Shown here piece after piece: positions 35,064 through 44,779 of a stretch of DNA of 64,000 nt. A program made the position numbers and the translations under genes. The notes beneath the pieces were generated by a model, which worked only from the letters and a program-made list of their open reading frames with translations, ran no database searches and was not told the DNA's origin. Numbering within the stretch: the stretch's first letter is position 1; the number at the start of each line of letters is the position of its first letter. This DNA is from UBA11740 sp049273695 (GTDB lineage Bacteria; Acidobacteriota; Blastocatellia; Pyrinomonadales; Pyrinomonadaceae): the NCBI GenBank assembly GCA_049273695.1, contig JBASRE010000040.1:1-64000 (forward strand), read 5' to 3'.

Positions 35064-35546
35064 TTAGTTGCCCACTACTGGAGCCGACAACACTTCAGCT
35101 TCGCTAGCATAGACCGCAAGACCGCCACCTGAATCACCATGCAGCGTGCCGTCAGTCGCGACGCCGAAGCGGCGAGTCCCGGTTTGACCGACACCAGTCG
35201 TGGCCACCGGAACCGCGGTCGCATAGAACTGGGCGGGGGTGACACTCGCGGGGGTCGGGGTGATACCAAAGCTATAACCACTCTTGGTTCCCGAACCCAA
35301 GCTGGCATCGATCAGGTTCTGACCGAGCAGCGCAGCGCGGTCGCCGTAGATGCCGGCACCGACGGTTGCCTGGTAAGTACCTTCCGCGCTGTGAATCGTA
35401 CGCAGCGAAGACTGGGCAGAGCCTTCGTTCGCGGCGCGCCGGGAAGCGAGAAGGTTCGGGATCGCGATGGCGGCGATGATGCCGATAATCGCGACGACGA
35501 TAAGCAGCTCGATTAACGAGAAGCCTGCTTGACGATTGTTTTTCAT
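35064..35546 (-). CDS. Type IV pilin-like protein (PilA type)
   Basis: A 160-residue protein, start ATG 35546 with AAGGAG about 12 nt upstream (an upstream in-frame ATG at 35567 contains this site). The class III leader ends at G and is followed by FSLIELLIVVAIIGIIAAIA. Residues beyond are close to the pilin encoded at 34476-34955 (LLASRRAANEGSAQSSLRTI). The C-terminal part matches its paralogue less. A sigma-54-like promoter and a terminator frame the gene, suggesting strong separate expression. Confidence 0.9.
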   Translation of the reverse strand: MKNNRQAGFSLIELLIVVAIIGIIAAIAIPNLLASRRAANEGSAQSSLRTIHSAEGTYQATVGAGIYGDRAALLGQNLIDASLGSGTKSGYSFGITPTPASVTPAQFYATAVPVATTGVGQTGTRRFGVATDGTLHGDSGGGLAVYASEAEVLSAPVVGN

Positions 35547-35650
35547 ATCTTTCTTTTGCTCCTTCATGAGATAAGCTGGTTTTGTTTGTTTCGCGCCACC
35601 GGCTTTGTCTCGTCGATCAACGCAGCGCGCGATTTGTCGGTTCTGCCTAT

Positions 35651-35667
35651 ATCAAGGGTCGTGCCAA
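35651..35667 (-). promoter_or_regulatory. Putative sigma-54 promoter for the pilin gene
   Basis: On the minus strand TGGCACGACCCTTGAT matches the -24/-12 consensus TGGCAC-N5-TTGCW except that GC is GA. GG and the -12 element are 10 nt apart as required. The expected start point is about 95 nt upstream of the ATG at 35546. A sigma-54 activator of the PilR kind is encoded at 46745-48277. Confidence 0.55.
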
Positions 35668-35826
35668 ACGCGTGCTGCCACGGAAGCGCCAAAAAAGACT
35701 CGCAAATCTGCGTTTTTGCCGCTCTGCAATCTGCGTGGCTAGCGGCGGCCCGGCCTGCGCTGACAATTGATGTCAAGGCGAAAGTGACGGATTCTGTCAA
35801 AAGGGGCAGTTGGCGCGGCCGGCAAA

Positions 35827-38466
35827 CTAGTTCGAGAAGAGGAGCGAGTAGAGCTGTGCGATAGAGCTTTTGCGAGACTGGGCGTTGGCCATTTGTTGAG
35901 CCGGGTGAAAGTTGTAGAAGGCTTGAATTTGTTTCAGCTCAAGCATGATCGCATTTTTGTATTCGGCGGCAAGTTCCTCCGAGATGCTGATTCTTTTCCC
36001 GCCGTAACCCTGCGTCAGGTCATAAAGGTATGCTTTGTTCCTGCCGGCGTCCGCGACGAAAAGCGTACGACCATGGTCGCGCAGAATGCCGTACACGGGC
36101 CCATAGCTATCCGCAATTAAGTACGAGTCGCGTAGGTAGGCTTGTTGCTCTTCCAGCTTCGCCGTAAAAAGCGGCCGGCCCAACATCTGATTGTTGACCA
36201 CGGGCTTGTGGCCCAGCAGGTAGTACAAGGTTGGCGTGATGTCTGTCGAAAAAGCGACGATATCCGGATCGGCAACCACAGCGGGCTTGAGGCTCTTGGG
36301 TATATGAATGATTAGTGGGATGCGAATCACTGGTGGATAAAGGGCATTGCCATGCCCCCACTGACCTTCTTCGCCGAGAGAGTCACCGTGATCCGAGGTC
36401 AGGATGATAATACTCTCGTCATAGATTCCGGCTGCTTTGAGAAACTGCACAAAATCACCGAAGGCGTCGTCCAGCCGCTCTACTTCAAAAGCGCGTTGGG
36501 GTTCGAAGCCGTGATACTTGGTCTTCACTGAGGGCGGTCTCTTGTTCAGCTTAAGAGACACCTGGTGAACATTCTGAGATTGCGAGTAAACAAATATTGG
36601 CTGCTCCAACATCTGCTTGTTCGACAACTTTTCCTTCAACTCAGATAGCGTCTGCGCCAGGTCATAGTTTTTCCAGTCAATGCCCTTGTCGAGTTCGATT
36701 ATTTCAGTAGATGGCCGCAGGATTGACTTCAGTACTGGATCAATCGTCATGAGTGCGCGGTAGTGTTCCGCATCGACCAGTTTCTGAAGCGAATTCATTG
36801 GATAGAATGGCTGCACGAACTGTTTATGTGGCTGCATTCCACCCGTCCAAATTGAAGGGATTGCCAAAGCGGTCCCGCCGTAACGAGTAAAGGCATTTCT
36901 CATTACGACGCTTTCGCGCGCGAAGCTTTCGATTGCAGGTGTGAAGCGCACTGCCCGGTTGTAGGGCGAAAGATAATCCTGGCGCAAACTGTCGATCACA
37001 AAGACAAAGATGTGCGGCTTGCTGGCGGAACTGGTTTTTACCTCTTCCACCAGCTTGATATCTGTTGGTTCGACGCGTACCTCGGGCGGGATGTTGGTGT
37101 TCTGCCGCAGCATAGCAAAAAAGGGGTCTTCGACAGTCCCCTCAAGCACCACAATTGTTGCAGGTGCAAGGATTTCCCCGGTCACGCCAAATGACGGGTC
37201 ATAGTCCGCATACTGCTCGATCAGCAGAGCGAACGACGGGACATGCTGTTGCAGTGTGCGCGTGATGGTTGGTCTGCCAAGCTGAATAGCCCCGTAAAGT
37301 ACCGGACCCGCCAGCAGGACGAGGAGCAAAGCTGCCAACGAATGCCGCTTCGCTGGTCGTGGCTGACGGATTGCGCGGAATACGGCGAACGTCGCAATCC
37401 AAACCGATATCACAGAGATTTTCTGAAGCAGTCCCTGCCAATCGGCGCCCTGCAAATACACAAGCGTGAAGTAGGCGAAGAGGCAAACCCCTGATGAAAA
37501 TACGGCGAGAGGAACCCATCGCAAAAGGCGACGCCGAAAGAGCCTGCGCAGAGTGAGCGTGTAATGTGAAACTTCACTTGCCGATCCAAGGTCACCACAA
37601 CGAAGAAGCGAAGTTGCCGCGTAGGCAACGAATGACGCGGACAATGCAAAAGCTGCAAAATCCGCTACGCCGCCGGTGAATGACACCGCGACGAAAACAA
37701 CCTTGCGCAGGATCAATGCAAGCACTAACGCGATTAAGGCGCTACGAACGATAACGGCAAGCCTTCGCGAGTCCGATATTCTTTGCGAGATCCCGTCGGC
37801 AACTTTAAAGGTGGAGAAGACAAGCCCAAACAGCAGGAGATGCGAAGCAAAACCGCACACCGCAAAAAAGATTAGTTGGGAACGACTAAAAGTTGGTGCA
37901 CCGAACAAAACATACCGTACCGCGAAGATGCCGAAGTAAACGCTTGAGATACAAAGCGCAATCATTACGGCGTCAGTGAAGCGCAGCCGTGCGACACGTT
38001 CTGACGAGGGACTTTGCTTGGTGCTCTTGGATCTCCAGTCGAGCGCGGCTATCCACCAAAGGGGAAACGGAGAGATGAGGCTCCAGATAAAACTGCGCTC
38101 ATCCGGCGGCAAGCCTGACAGCAAGGGGTGAAATGACAATAGCGCGCCAAGCGAAATCATCGTAGCCATGAAACCGATCGCCGGCCGCCGCAAGTCCCGT
38201 TCTTTCAGATACGGGAACAGTGTCAGGCACACCGGCAGCGCCACGAGAAAAAAGAGAAGAGCATGATATTTGGCGAACAGACTCAAGACCGGCACGACGT
38301 CCCAGCCGAACAACGTCTGCCGGGAAAATGGGATGTAGAAAAGCAGGCAGTAAAAAGCGGTCACGAAAATGAAAAAACCAAAGGCGATGCGCGAGAGAAG
38401 AAACGCCACGCGAGAGTTTGAGAGGCGCAGCACTTGCGACCATCGTCTTTGCCAGGTTTGTTTCAT
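35827..38466 (-). CDS. Membrane sulfatase-fold protein (alkaline phosphatase superfamily)
   Basis: An 879-residue protein; ATG 38466 is preferred over the in-frame TTG 38481. About ten membrane segments fill the N-terminal ~400 residues. The C-terminal part is a sulfatase-like domain with VIDSLRQDYLSPYN, the TSDHGDSLGEEGQWGHG metal region and NQMLGRPLF. The SLR segment has no Cys, so no formylglycine of the usual kind; such membrane members are often phosphoethanolamine or phosphoglycerol transferases. Envelope modification is therefore a guess. Confidence 0.8.
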   Translation of the reverse strand: MKQTWQRRWSQVLRLSNSRVAFLLSRIAFGFFIFVTAFYCLLFYIPFSRQTLFGWDVVPVLSLFAKYHALLFFLVALPVCLTLFPYLKERDLRRPAIGFMATMISLGALLSFHPLLSGLPPDERSFIWSLISPFPLWWIAALDWRSKSTKQSPSSERVARLRFTDAVMIALCISSVYFGIFAVRYVLFGAPTFSRSQLIFFAVCGFASHLLLFGLVFSTFKVADGISQRISDSRRLAVIVRSALIALVLALILRKVVFVAVSFTGGVADFAAFALSASFVAYAATSLLRCGDLGSASEVSHYTLTLRRLFRRRLLRWVPLAVFSSGVCLFAYFTLVYLQGADWQGLLQKISVISVWIATFAVFRAIRQPRPAKRHSLAALLLVLLAGPVLYGAIQLGRPTITRTLQQHVPSFALLIEQYADYDPSFGVTGEILAPATIVVLEGTVEDPFFAMLRQNTNIPPEVRVEPTDIKLVEEVKTSSASKPHIFVFVIDSLRQDYLSPYNRAVRFTPAIESFARESVVMRNAFTRYGGTALAIPSIWTGGMQPHKQFVQPFYPMNSLQKLVDAEHYRALMTIDPVLKSILRPSTEIIELDKGIDWKNYDLAQTLSELKEKLSNKQMLEQPIFVYSQSQNVHQVSLKLNKRPPSVKTKYHGFEPQRAFEVERLDDAFGDFVQFLKAAGIYDESIIILTSDHGDSLGEEGQWGHGNALYPPVIRIPLIIHIPKSLKPAVVADPDIVAFSTDITPTLYYLLGHKPVVNNQMLGRPLFTAKLEEQQAYLRDSYLIADSYGPVYGILRDHGRTLFVADAGRNKAYLYDLTQGYGGKRISISEELAAEYKNAIMLELKQIQAFYNFHPAQQMANAQSRKSSIAQLYSLLFSN

Positions 38467-38594
38467 TTGGGTGCGTTGCAAAGCGCCCGGGCGGGCTTGC
38501 TCGCAGAGAAATTCCGCGGAAGTTTAAGCAACGCTCATGCCACGTGAGACAGGAAATGAGAAGGCCTTGATCCGGATCGGGAGTTGGGTAGTGA

Positions 38595-39377
38595 TTAGCC
38601 GCCAAGGTAAATAGCGGACACTATCCCCACGTGGGCCAACATATGCGCAGTAATCGCCGCTTCCAATCCCTTACGCCAATACAAATAGCCGGCGGTTAAT
38701 CCAAACACCGAATTCGTGATGACTACATAAGCAAAGACGGGAAGTGTAAGTGGGCCGCCAATCGCCACCGCTACCGGTAAATGTCCCAATCCGAAAACTA
38801 TCGACGAGATTAGGATAGCGCCCCCAAAGCAGACTGCACCCGGCTGACGTCGCCCCCGCTGGAAAATTCTCCACGCCGCCCATACCAGCAGCGTTAGCAG
38901 TCCCCATCTCAGAAGTAATTCTTCCGTGACCCCTCCGTACAGCAGGCGCGTCGGCAGCGGCACCAACCGGTTGAATGCCTCCGCTCGCGTCACAAACTCC
39001 ACCGGCAGAATTGGTCTCAGAAGGATCCACGTAAGCACGATGACGGCGGCGGCGATTAGTCCGGTAATCGCACCGGGAATAATTTGCGGTTTCAGAGCTG
39101 CGATGAAGCTGTCGCCGCGCGCCAATGCCTCAAACGCGGGCGCAGAAAGATTGACCTTTGGCGACAGGAAGACTCCGGCGAACACCGCCAGGGCCAGCAA
39201 CACCGTGGGCTGAATCAAGCTCACGAATTTTAGAACCGTCGGTGATACCGGAAGAGGGGCTCCGTCTTTTGCCGGCATCATTGCCAGGAGTGCTCCAAGA
39301 TCGACAAGAAGGAAAGAGAGAACGCCGGCGAAACCCGCGAAGAAAAGGTATGCAGACAGTTTGGTTCGGTAGGTCAT
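38595..39377 (-). CDS. CPBP family intramembrane metalloprotease
   Basis: A 260-residue protein with about eight membrane segments. Family motifs are present: EELLLRWGLL (EExxxR), FGLGHLP and ITAHMLAHVG. CPBP/Abi proteins are glutamic-type intramembrane proteases in bacteria, linked to prenylated peptide processing or bacteriocin self-immunity. Substrate unknown. It lies 128 nt upstream of the sulfatase-like gene and is on the same strand. Confidence 0.87.
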   Translation of the reverse strand: MTYRTKLSAYLFFAGFAGVLSFLLVDLGALLAMMPAKDGAPLPVSPTVLKFVSLIQPTVLLALAVFAGVFLSPKVNLSAPAFEALARGDSFIAALKPQIIPGAITGLIAAAVIVLTWILLRPILPVEFVTRAEAFNRLVPLPTRLLYGGVTEELLLRWGLLTLLVWAAWRIFQRGRRQPGAVCFGGAILISSIVFGLGHLPVAVAIGGPLTLPVFAYVVITNSVFGLTAGYLYWRKGLEAAITAHMLAHVGIVSAIYLGG

Positions 39378-39465
39378 TCAGGAATGTTAGGTCGCGGCAA
39401 AGGCTGGCCAGAAGTAACGCGCCGGTGAAGAAGTATCGATTCCTCACACGCGCCCAAATTTGTTT

Positions 39466-39837
39466 TCAACCCATCCAGACTAGAACTGCGATTAACAGAA
39501 ATACTACCCAAGACAAATGACGGCCGCGCGAACCAATCAAAGCGATAATCGAAGTCACGAGAAAAGTTGCGGCTATGGCTCGGGAGAACATTCGAGCAGA
39601 CTCATCAATCGGATTCGAAGCGAGTATCAGGAGCAAGGCCGCGGCCCCAAACCAGGTAACTGTCGTGATATGCCAGGCAAAGCGCAGAGTGCGTTTGGTG
39701 AACTCATCATTTCCAAACAGATGCGGAATGTTCTGCCGCCGAAAAAGTCGCGTGAGAATGTAGCGCTCACCTAACAATGAGTGAGCTATACCGATTCCGA
39801 CTACCAGAACTGCGGCGGCAACGAAATAGAAGTTCAT
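39466..39837 (-). CDS. Four-helix membrane protein of unknown function
   Basis: A 123-residue protein, start ATG 39837 (frame extends to 39996 through non-coding-like residues). Four hydrophobic segments are seen (about residues 3-20, 50-68, 80-98 and 103-122). YILTRLFRRQNIPHLFGN lies in the first loop. No family recognised. It is 70 nt downstream of the secreted protein gene at 39908-40465. Confidence 0.65.
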   Translation of the reverse strand: MNFYFVAAAVLVVGIGIAHSLLGERYILTRLFRRQNIPHLFGNDEFTKRTLRFAWHITTVTWFGAAALLLILASNPIDESARMFSRAIAATFLVTSIIALIGSRGRHLSWVVFLLIAVLVWMG

Positions 39838-39907
39838 ACTTAAAAGAATTGGTGTGCGGCGCGTGAGTGGAATAATCCGTTTTTCACATCCTTGCACTTC
39901 GGCTTCG

Positions 39908-40465
39908 TCAATTAGCCTGCCAGGCGGTGCCGTCATCGTAGAGGATGCGGACAATAATAACTTGCTCCAGTAGGCCCTCCCGCTCGTTCTTGCCAAGCGT
40001 GTAAGCGCTGATTCTCCGAGTCGGTGGCTTAGAGATCATCACCGAGAGTTCTTTGCGCTTGCCGGCGCCGATCTTTTCCACGCTGGTAAACTCGCGCCGG
40101 CCCAACTCTTCGCCGGTCGCTACGTCTGCGAACACATAATCCCATTCAATCTCCTTGATTGCCTTTGACCCGGCATTGACGACGGTGAGTTTATAGTCAA
40201 AAACGTAACGGGGAGGTTCGGTTGGTTTCTCCTGGCGGGCCTTTTGCTCGCGGGCCTCCCGCTCCTCCAGGATTGATCCTCGACGACTGCGCACATCTGA
40301 GATCTCGGTCCGCCTACCGAAAGGAGTTTTGTGCCAGTCGATACGGTCCTTGCTCCAGCTGTACTTCACGACCTGGAGGGGGGATGGTTGGGACGTCGTG
40401 GGCGTTTGCGCGCGGACAACGGTGGCGGTGAACAAGATGGCCATCAAGGTGACAACGACTCTCAT
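39908..40465 (-). CDS. Secreted protein of unknown function
   Basis: A 185-residue protein with signal peptide (MRVVVTLMAILFTATVVRAQ). A charged helical linker (ILEEREAREQKARQ) precedes a beta domain with VFDYKLTVVNAGSKAIKEIE and a final IVRILYDDGTAWQ. The overall plan, a domain ending in '...DGT/GSVWQ', is shared with the protein encoded at 44930-45550, so the two are probably distant paralogues. No function is known. Confidence 0.7.
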   Translation of the reverse strand: MRVVVTLMAILFTATVVRAQTPTTSQPSPLQVVKYSWSKDRIDWHKTPFGRRTEISDVRSRRGSILEEREAREQKARQEKPTEPPRYVFDYKLTVVNAGSKAIKEIEWDYVFADVATGEELGRREFTSVEKIGAGKRKELSVMISKPPTRRISAYTLGKNEREGLLEQVIIVRILYDDGTAWQAN

Positions 40466-40483
40466 ATTGTGAGTACCCTTACT

Positions 40484-40774
40484 TCAAAAGCGCCGTTCAG
40501 ACGTATGCCGGCGTTGAAGAGCGCGTGCGAAAAGGAACACTACCACCGCGACCGCCGTGAAAAAAATCACAGCCCCTATAGTGATGAAGCGCGTGCTGAC
40601 CCCAAAGCCGAAGGCAAAGGTGCTGGGGAGGAACAGCGTGGCGGCAGCGATAAGCAATACCAGGGTGAAAACAAACACCAGCAGGCTAAGCGCGCCAAGA
40701 TAAACCAAGTTCGAAAACTGCTTTCCCATCACTACCGTCGGCTTAAAAAGAACTGGCCAACGACTTGTTGTCAT
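40484..40774 (-). CDS. Small membrane protein of unknown function
   Basis: A 96-residue protein with two hydrophobic segments (about residues 22-45 and 60-85) and a basic tail (ARALQRRHTSERRF). Its ATG overlaps the stop of the PH-domain protein gene (ATGA), a sign of translational coupling. No family recognised. Confidence 0.65.
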   Translation of the reverse strand: MTTSRWPVLFKPTVVMGKQFSNLVYLGALSLLVFVFTLVLLIAAATLFLPSTFAFGFGVSTRFITIGAVIFFTAVAVVVFLFARALQRRHTSERRF

Positions 40775-41223
40775 TCGGACCGCTGTAATCGACCGCCAGC
40801 CATGACTAAAGTCCTTTCTCGGTTAGCCACCTCGCGGAGGAATTCGTCGGTGCGTTGCGGAGAAATCATGAGCGATTGAGGACTGCCTGCGCCCTTCCAT
40901 TTCACCTCGAGTCGTTCAAGTGACCACGCTGGACTGCTGAGCGGGTTCGAAGTGGGCGTGACCGATTCGATCTCCGCCAGCGGCACTTCCCAGCGCAACA
41001 AACCACTACGAACAAGGAGTCGATCCATCGTGACCTCATAGTGCGTGGGCACGGCCACAATAAGAATAATGACGATGATCAGCGCGGCAATTAACAGCGG
41101 CAGCCACACGGCCGGAGTTGTGCCCATTCGAACGTAGCTCACAGCCGCGATCGCAATCGGCAGAGCCACCGCACCCGTCAGCAGGACAACGATCCACGTG
41201 TCGACTCTGGTTTGATATCGCAA
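40771..41223 (-). CDS. Bacterial PH-domain membrane protein
   Basis: A 150-residue protein. The chosen start is TTG 41223, directly behind GGAGG, so the protein begins RYQTRVDTW after the start; the frame further upstream has a basic, non-conserved composition. Two membrane segments (about residues 10-30 and 40-60) precede a PH-like domain with HYEVTMDRLLVRSGLLRWEV and ISPQRTDEFL, as in the bPH_6 family. Role unknown; coupled to the 96-residue membrane protein. Confidence 0.75.
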   Translation of the reverse strand: MRYQTRVDTWIVVLLTGAVALPIAIAAVSYVRMGTTPAVWLPLLIAALIIVIILIVAVPTHYEVTMDRLLVRSGLLRWEVPLAEIESVTPTSNPLSSPAWSLERLEVKWKGAGSPQSLMISPQRTDEFLREVANRERTLVMAGGRLQRSE

Positions 41224-41450
41224 AGCGTCCTCCAATCGTTGGCGGCATGACGCCCGAATTAAGCCGCGCGCCACGATAATACGCAAGCGGCCTGAACGCG
41301 ACAATCTGTTTGGGCGACACTCAACCCGGGCGCGCTTGACAGACGACGTGCGGGGCGTCGAACATGCGCGGGCTAACAACCGCGCCGCGGGAGCGTACCG
41401 GCGGCTCGCGCGATTCGCCAATTGCTATCCGTCAAAACGAGGTGAAAAGA

Positions 41451-44400
41451 ATGTCACGCAAATTATTCGCGTTGGGCTTGTGCCTTTCCTTCCTTATGTC
41501 TGGCTTTCTGTCGGGGCTACGTGCGCAGCAACCAACGCCATCGCCGACGCCCGCTCCAGAGCAGCCAAAGACTCAGGAGGAGCGCAAGCAGGCCGAGCAG
41601 AACGCCAAAAAGGAAGAGAAGTGGGACATCGAAGCCGATCACGGGCCGAGCACGACGGTTGAGTTCGACACCGATGAGGGTACCTGGATGAGTTGCGACG
41701 TTTCGCCTGACGGGCAACGCGTCGTCTTCGATCTGCTCGGTGACATTTTTCAAATGCCCATCAGCGGTGGCCCGGCGCAGTTGCTCGCGGGCGGGCGCGC
41801 GTGGGAAGTGCAACCGCGCTACAGTCCTGACGGCAAGTGGATCGCGTTCACCTCCGATCGCGATGGCGGCGACAACATCTGGCTGATGGACACGGCGGGC
41901 CAAAATCGCCGTCAGGTCACGAAAGAGACTCAACGCCTCACCAACACGCCCGCCTGGACGCCCGACGGGCAGTATGTAGTCGTGCGCAAGCACTTCGTCG
42001 ATCAGCGTTCGCTCGGCGCGGGTGAGATTTGGATGTACAGCATCAACGGCGGGTCTGGTTTACAGCTGACCGAGAAGTCTAGTTGGACGGCGAACGTCGG
42101 CGAACCGGCGTTTGATCCGAAAGGTCGCTTCGTCTACTTCGTCAATAGCGGAGATTTCGACTACAACAAGAACGTCTATGGCGCCATTTACTGGATCGAG
42201 CGATACGACACCCAGTTGGGCCGCCGCGGCGTCTTCATCCGCGGCACCGGCGGCGCGATTCGCCCACAGCCCTCGCCCGACGGTAAATATCTCGCCTTCA
42301 TTCGTCGCGATCGTTTGAAGACCGTGCTTTACCTGCGCGAGATCGAGTCGGGGCGCGAGTGGCCCATCTACGACAAGCTTACGCGCGATCAGCAGGAGAC
42401 CTGGTCGGTCTTCGGCACGTACCCCGGATATGCCTGGACACCGGACAATCAGTCGATCGTCATCACCGCGGGCGGAAAGTTTGTTCGTGTAAACATTGCC
42501 ACGAAGCAGGCGACACCGCTTCCGTTCACGGCGCACGTCAGCCAGAAAGTTACTGAGGCGGTGCGCTTCCCGCAGAAAGTTGCACCGGCGCGCGACAACG
42601 TGCGGCTCTTGCGCTGGGCGCGCAAGAACGGCGACCGCATCATCTACAACGCGCTCGGCAAGCTTTACATGAAGGACGGCGCAAACGCGCCGCGTCCACT
42701 ATTAAAAACCAACGACCTTGAGTACGCGCCGAAGTTCAGCGCGGACGGTCGTCGCATCACGTTCGTCACCTGGTCGGACGCTGAGAAGGGCGCGGTTTGG
42801 ATCGCGGATGTTGATGGCCGAAACGCGCGCAAGATCACGAACGTCGGCGACCAATATGCCAATCCCGTTTTCTCGCCTGACGGCAACAAGGTCGCTTATT
42901 TGAAAGGTCGCGGCAGCATTAACCGCGGAGAAGACTTATCGAGCGAGTCAGCGTTTGAGATTCATTACTGGGACGGCGCCACCAGCCGCTACGTGATGGA
43001 CGTGCAGAGCCGTGGCTCGAACGCGCGAATGCCCGTGCTCACTTTCGATCCGAAAGGTGAGCGCATCTATTTCATGGAGTCTCCGCCGGTGCCTGCGCCG
43101 CCCGGAGCGCCCGCCAACATCCTGACATACCTGAGCAGCGTCAAACTCTCGGGCGACGACTACAAGCGTCACGTCGAAGCAAAGTTCGCGGCGGAAATCG
43201 TGCCCTCGCCCGACATGGCGTGGGTCTTCTTCAAAGAGCTGCACAAGCTCTATCTCGCGCCGTTTCCACAAACAGGAAAACTTTTGAAGCTCAACTCCGG
43301 CGAATCGATTCTGCCGGTTAAGACCGTGTCGCAGGACTCAGGCGACTGGCTCGCGTGGTCGCCCGACAGCAAGACGGTGCAGTGGACGCTTGGGGAAAAC
43401 TTCTACGAACAGGGGATAGCCAACGTAGTGAAAGAGGCGGCCAAGGATGAGAAACCGTCTGCGCCCACAACCACGAAGATAGGCTTCGAGTTTGAGACGG
43501 CCCGGCCGCGGGGTCTCGTCGCGCTCACCAACGCGCGCATCATCACCATGAAGGGCGACGAAGTGATCGAGCGCGGCTCGATCCTCATCGAAGACAACCG
43601 CATCAAGGCCATCGGCTCGAGAATAGCGATTCCCGCCGGCGCGCGGCGAATTGATATGTCGGGGAAGACGATCATGCCTGGCCTGATCGACGTGCACGCG
43701 CACATGGGCTACAACACGCTCGACATCATCCCCGAAAATCAGGCGCCCTACTACGCCAACCTCGCCTATGGCGTTACGACTACGCACGACCCTTCGGCCT
43801 CGACGCAGTCGGTCTTCGCGCAGTCAGAGATGGTCAAGGCCGGCGTCATGGTCGGCCCGCGTATCTACTCCACCGGTTTCATACTTTACGGCGCTGAGAA
43901 TGCTGAGAAAGCGACCGTCAAGAATCTGGAGGACGCCAAACGTCACCTTGCGCGCTTGCAGGCCGACGGCGCGTTCTCTGTCAAGAGTTACAACCAACTG
44001 CGGCGCGACGTGCGGCAGATGATTATCAAGGCGGCCCGCGACACCCGGATGATGGTCGTCCCCGAAGGCGGCTCGACCTTCTTCTACAACATGAACATGA
44101 TTCTTGACGGCCACACAGGCATCGAGCACGCGGTGCCCGTCGCGCCTTTCTACAAAGACGTGGTCACGCTTTTCGCCCGCAGCCGCACGGCGTACACGCC
44201 CACGCTCATCGTCGGCTACGGGGGCATCTGGGGCGAGAACTACTGGTATCAGCACACCAAGGTGTGGGAGAACGAAAAGCTTCTACGCTTTGTCCCGCGC
44301 GACGATGTAGACGCGCGCTCACGCCGCCGGCTGATGGTCCCCGAAGACGACTTCTTTCACTTTGATCTGGCGCGCTCTGTTCGCGACGTAGTACGCGCGG

Positions 44401-44738
44401 GTGGCAAAGCGCAGCTCGGCGCACACGGCCAACTGCAGGGTCTCGGCGCGCAGTGGGAGCTCTGGATGCTGCAACAGGGTGGCTTGACGCCGATGGAGGC
44501 GCTCCGTTGCGCCACGCTTTACGGCGCGCAGTACCTCGGCATGGACGGCGACATTGGCTCGCTCGAACCAGGCAAACTCGCGGACCTGATCGTGTTGGAC
44601 AAGAACCCGCTACAAAACATTCGCAACAGCGAGTCGATCCGCAACGTGATGATCAACGGCGTGCTCTTCGAGACGGAGAACATGAACGAGGTCTACCCTG
44701 AGGCGAAGCCGCGCCGGAAGTTTTTCTGGGAACGTTAG
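41451..44738 (+). CDS. TolB-like beta-propeller / amidohydrolase fusion protein, secreted
   Basis: A 1095-residue protein, start ATG 41451 with GAGGTG just upstream; signal peptide about residues 1-24. The N-terminal two thirds are WD40/PD40 repeats (SPDGKWIAFTSDRDGGDNIW, SADGRRITFVTWSDAEKGAV). The C-terminal third is an amidohydrolase with GLIDVHAHMGYN (metal HxH) and later His and Asp in a TIM-barrel pattern (GAHGQLQGLG, LEPGKLADLIVLD). Such fusions occur in several phyla as periplasmic or extracellular hydrolases; the substrate is unknown. Confidence 0.9.
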   Translation: MSRKLFALGLCLSFLMSGFLSGLRAQQPTPSPTPAPEQPKTQEERKQAEQNAKKEEKWDIEADHGPSTTVEFDTDEGTWMSCDVSPDGQRVVFDLLGDIFQMPISGGPAQLLAGGRAWEVQPRYSPDGKWIAFTSDRDGGDNIWLMDTAGQNRRQVTKETQRLTNTPAWTPDGQYVVVRKHFVDQRSLGAGEIWMYSINGGSGLQLTEKSSWTANVGEPAFDPKGRFVYFVNSGDFDYNKNVYGAIYWIERYDTQLGRRGVFIRGTGGAIRPQPSPDGKYLAFIRRDRLKTVLYLREIESGREWPIYDKLTRDQQETWSVFGTYPGYAWTPDNQSIVITAGGKFVRVNIATKQATPLPFTAHVSQKVTEAVRFPQKVAPARDNVRLLRWARKNGDRIIYNALGKLYMKDGANAPRPLLKTNDLEYAPKFSADGRRITFVTWSDAEKGAVWIADVDGRNARKITNVGDQYANPVFSPDGNKVAYLKGRGSINRGEDLSSESAFEIHYWDGATSRYVMDVQSRGSNARMPVLTFDPKGERIYFMESPPVPAPPGAPANILTYLSSVKLSGDDYKRHVEAKFAAEIVPSPDMAWVFFKELHKLYLAPFPQTGKLLKLNSGESILPVKTVSQDSGDWLAWSPDSKTVQWTLGENFYEQGIANVVKEAAKDEKPSAPTTTKIGFEFETARPRGLVALTNARIITMKGDEVIERGSILIEDNRIKAIGSRIAIPAGARRIDMSGKTIMPGLIDVHAHMGYNTLDIIPENQAPYYANLAYGVTTTHDPSASTQSVFAQSEMVKAGVMVGPRIYSTGFILYGAENAEKATVKNLEDAKRHLARLQADGAFSVKSYNQLRRDVRQMIIKAARDTRMMVVPEGGSTFFYNMNMILDGHTGIEHAVPVAPFYKDVVTLFARSRTAYTPTLIVGYGGIWGENYWYQHTKVWENEKLLRFVPRDDVDARSRRRLMVPEDDFFHFDLARSVRDVVRAGGKAQLGAHGQLQGLGAQWELWMLQQGGLTPMEALRCATLYGAQYLGMDGDIGSLEPGKLADLIVLDKNPLQNIRNSESIRNVMINGVLFETENMNEVYPEAKPRRKFFWER

Positions 44739-44779
44739 CTTCGGCTGGCGCGTTGCCGTTGAGGCTGCTATGGAGGTTA

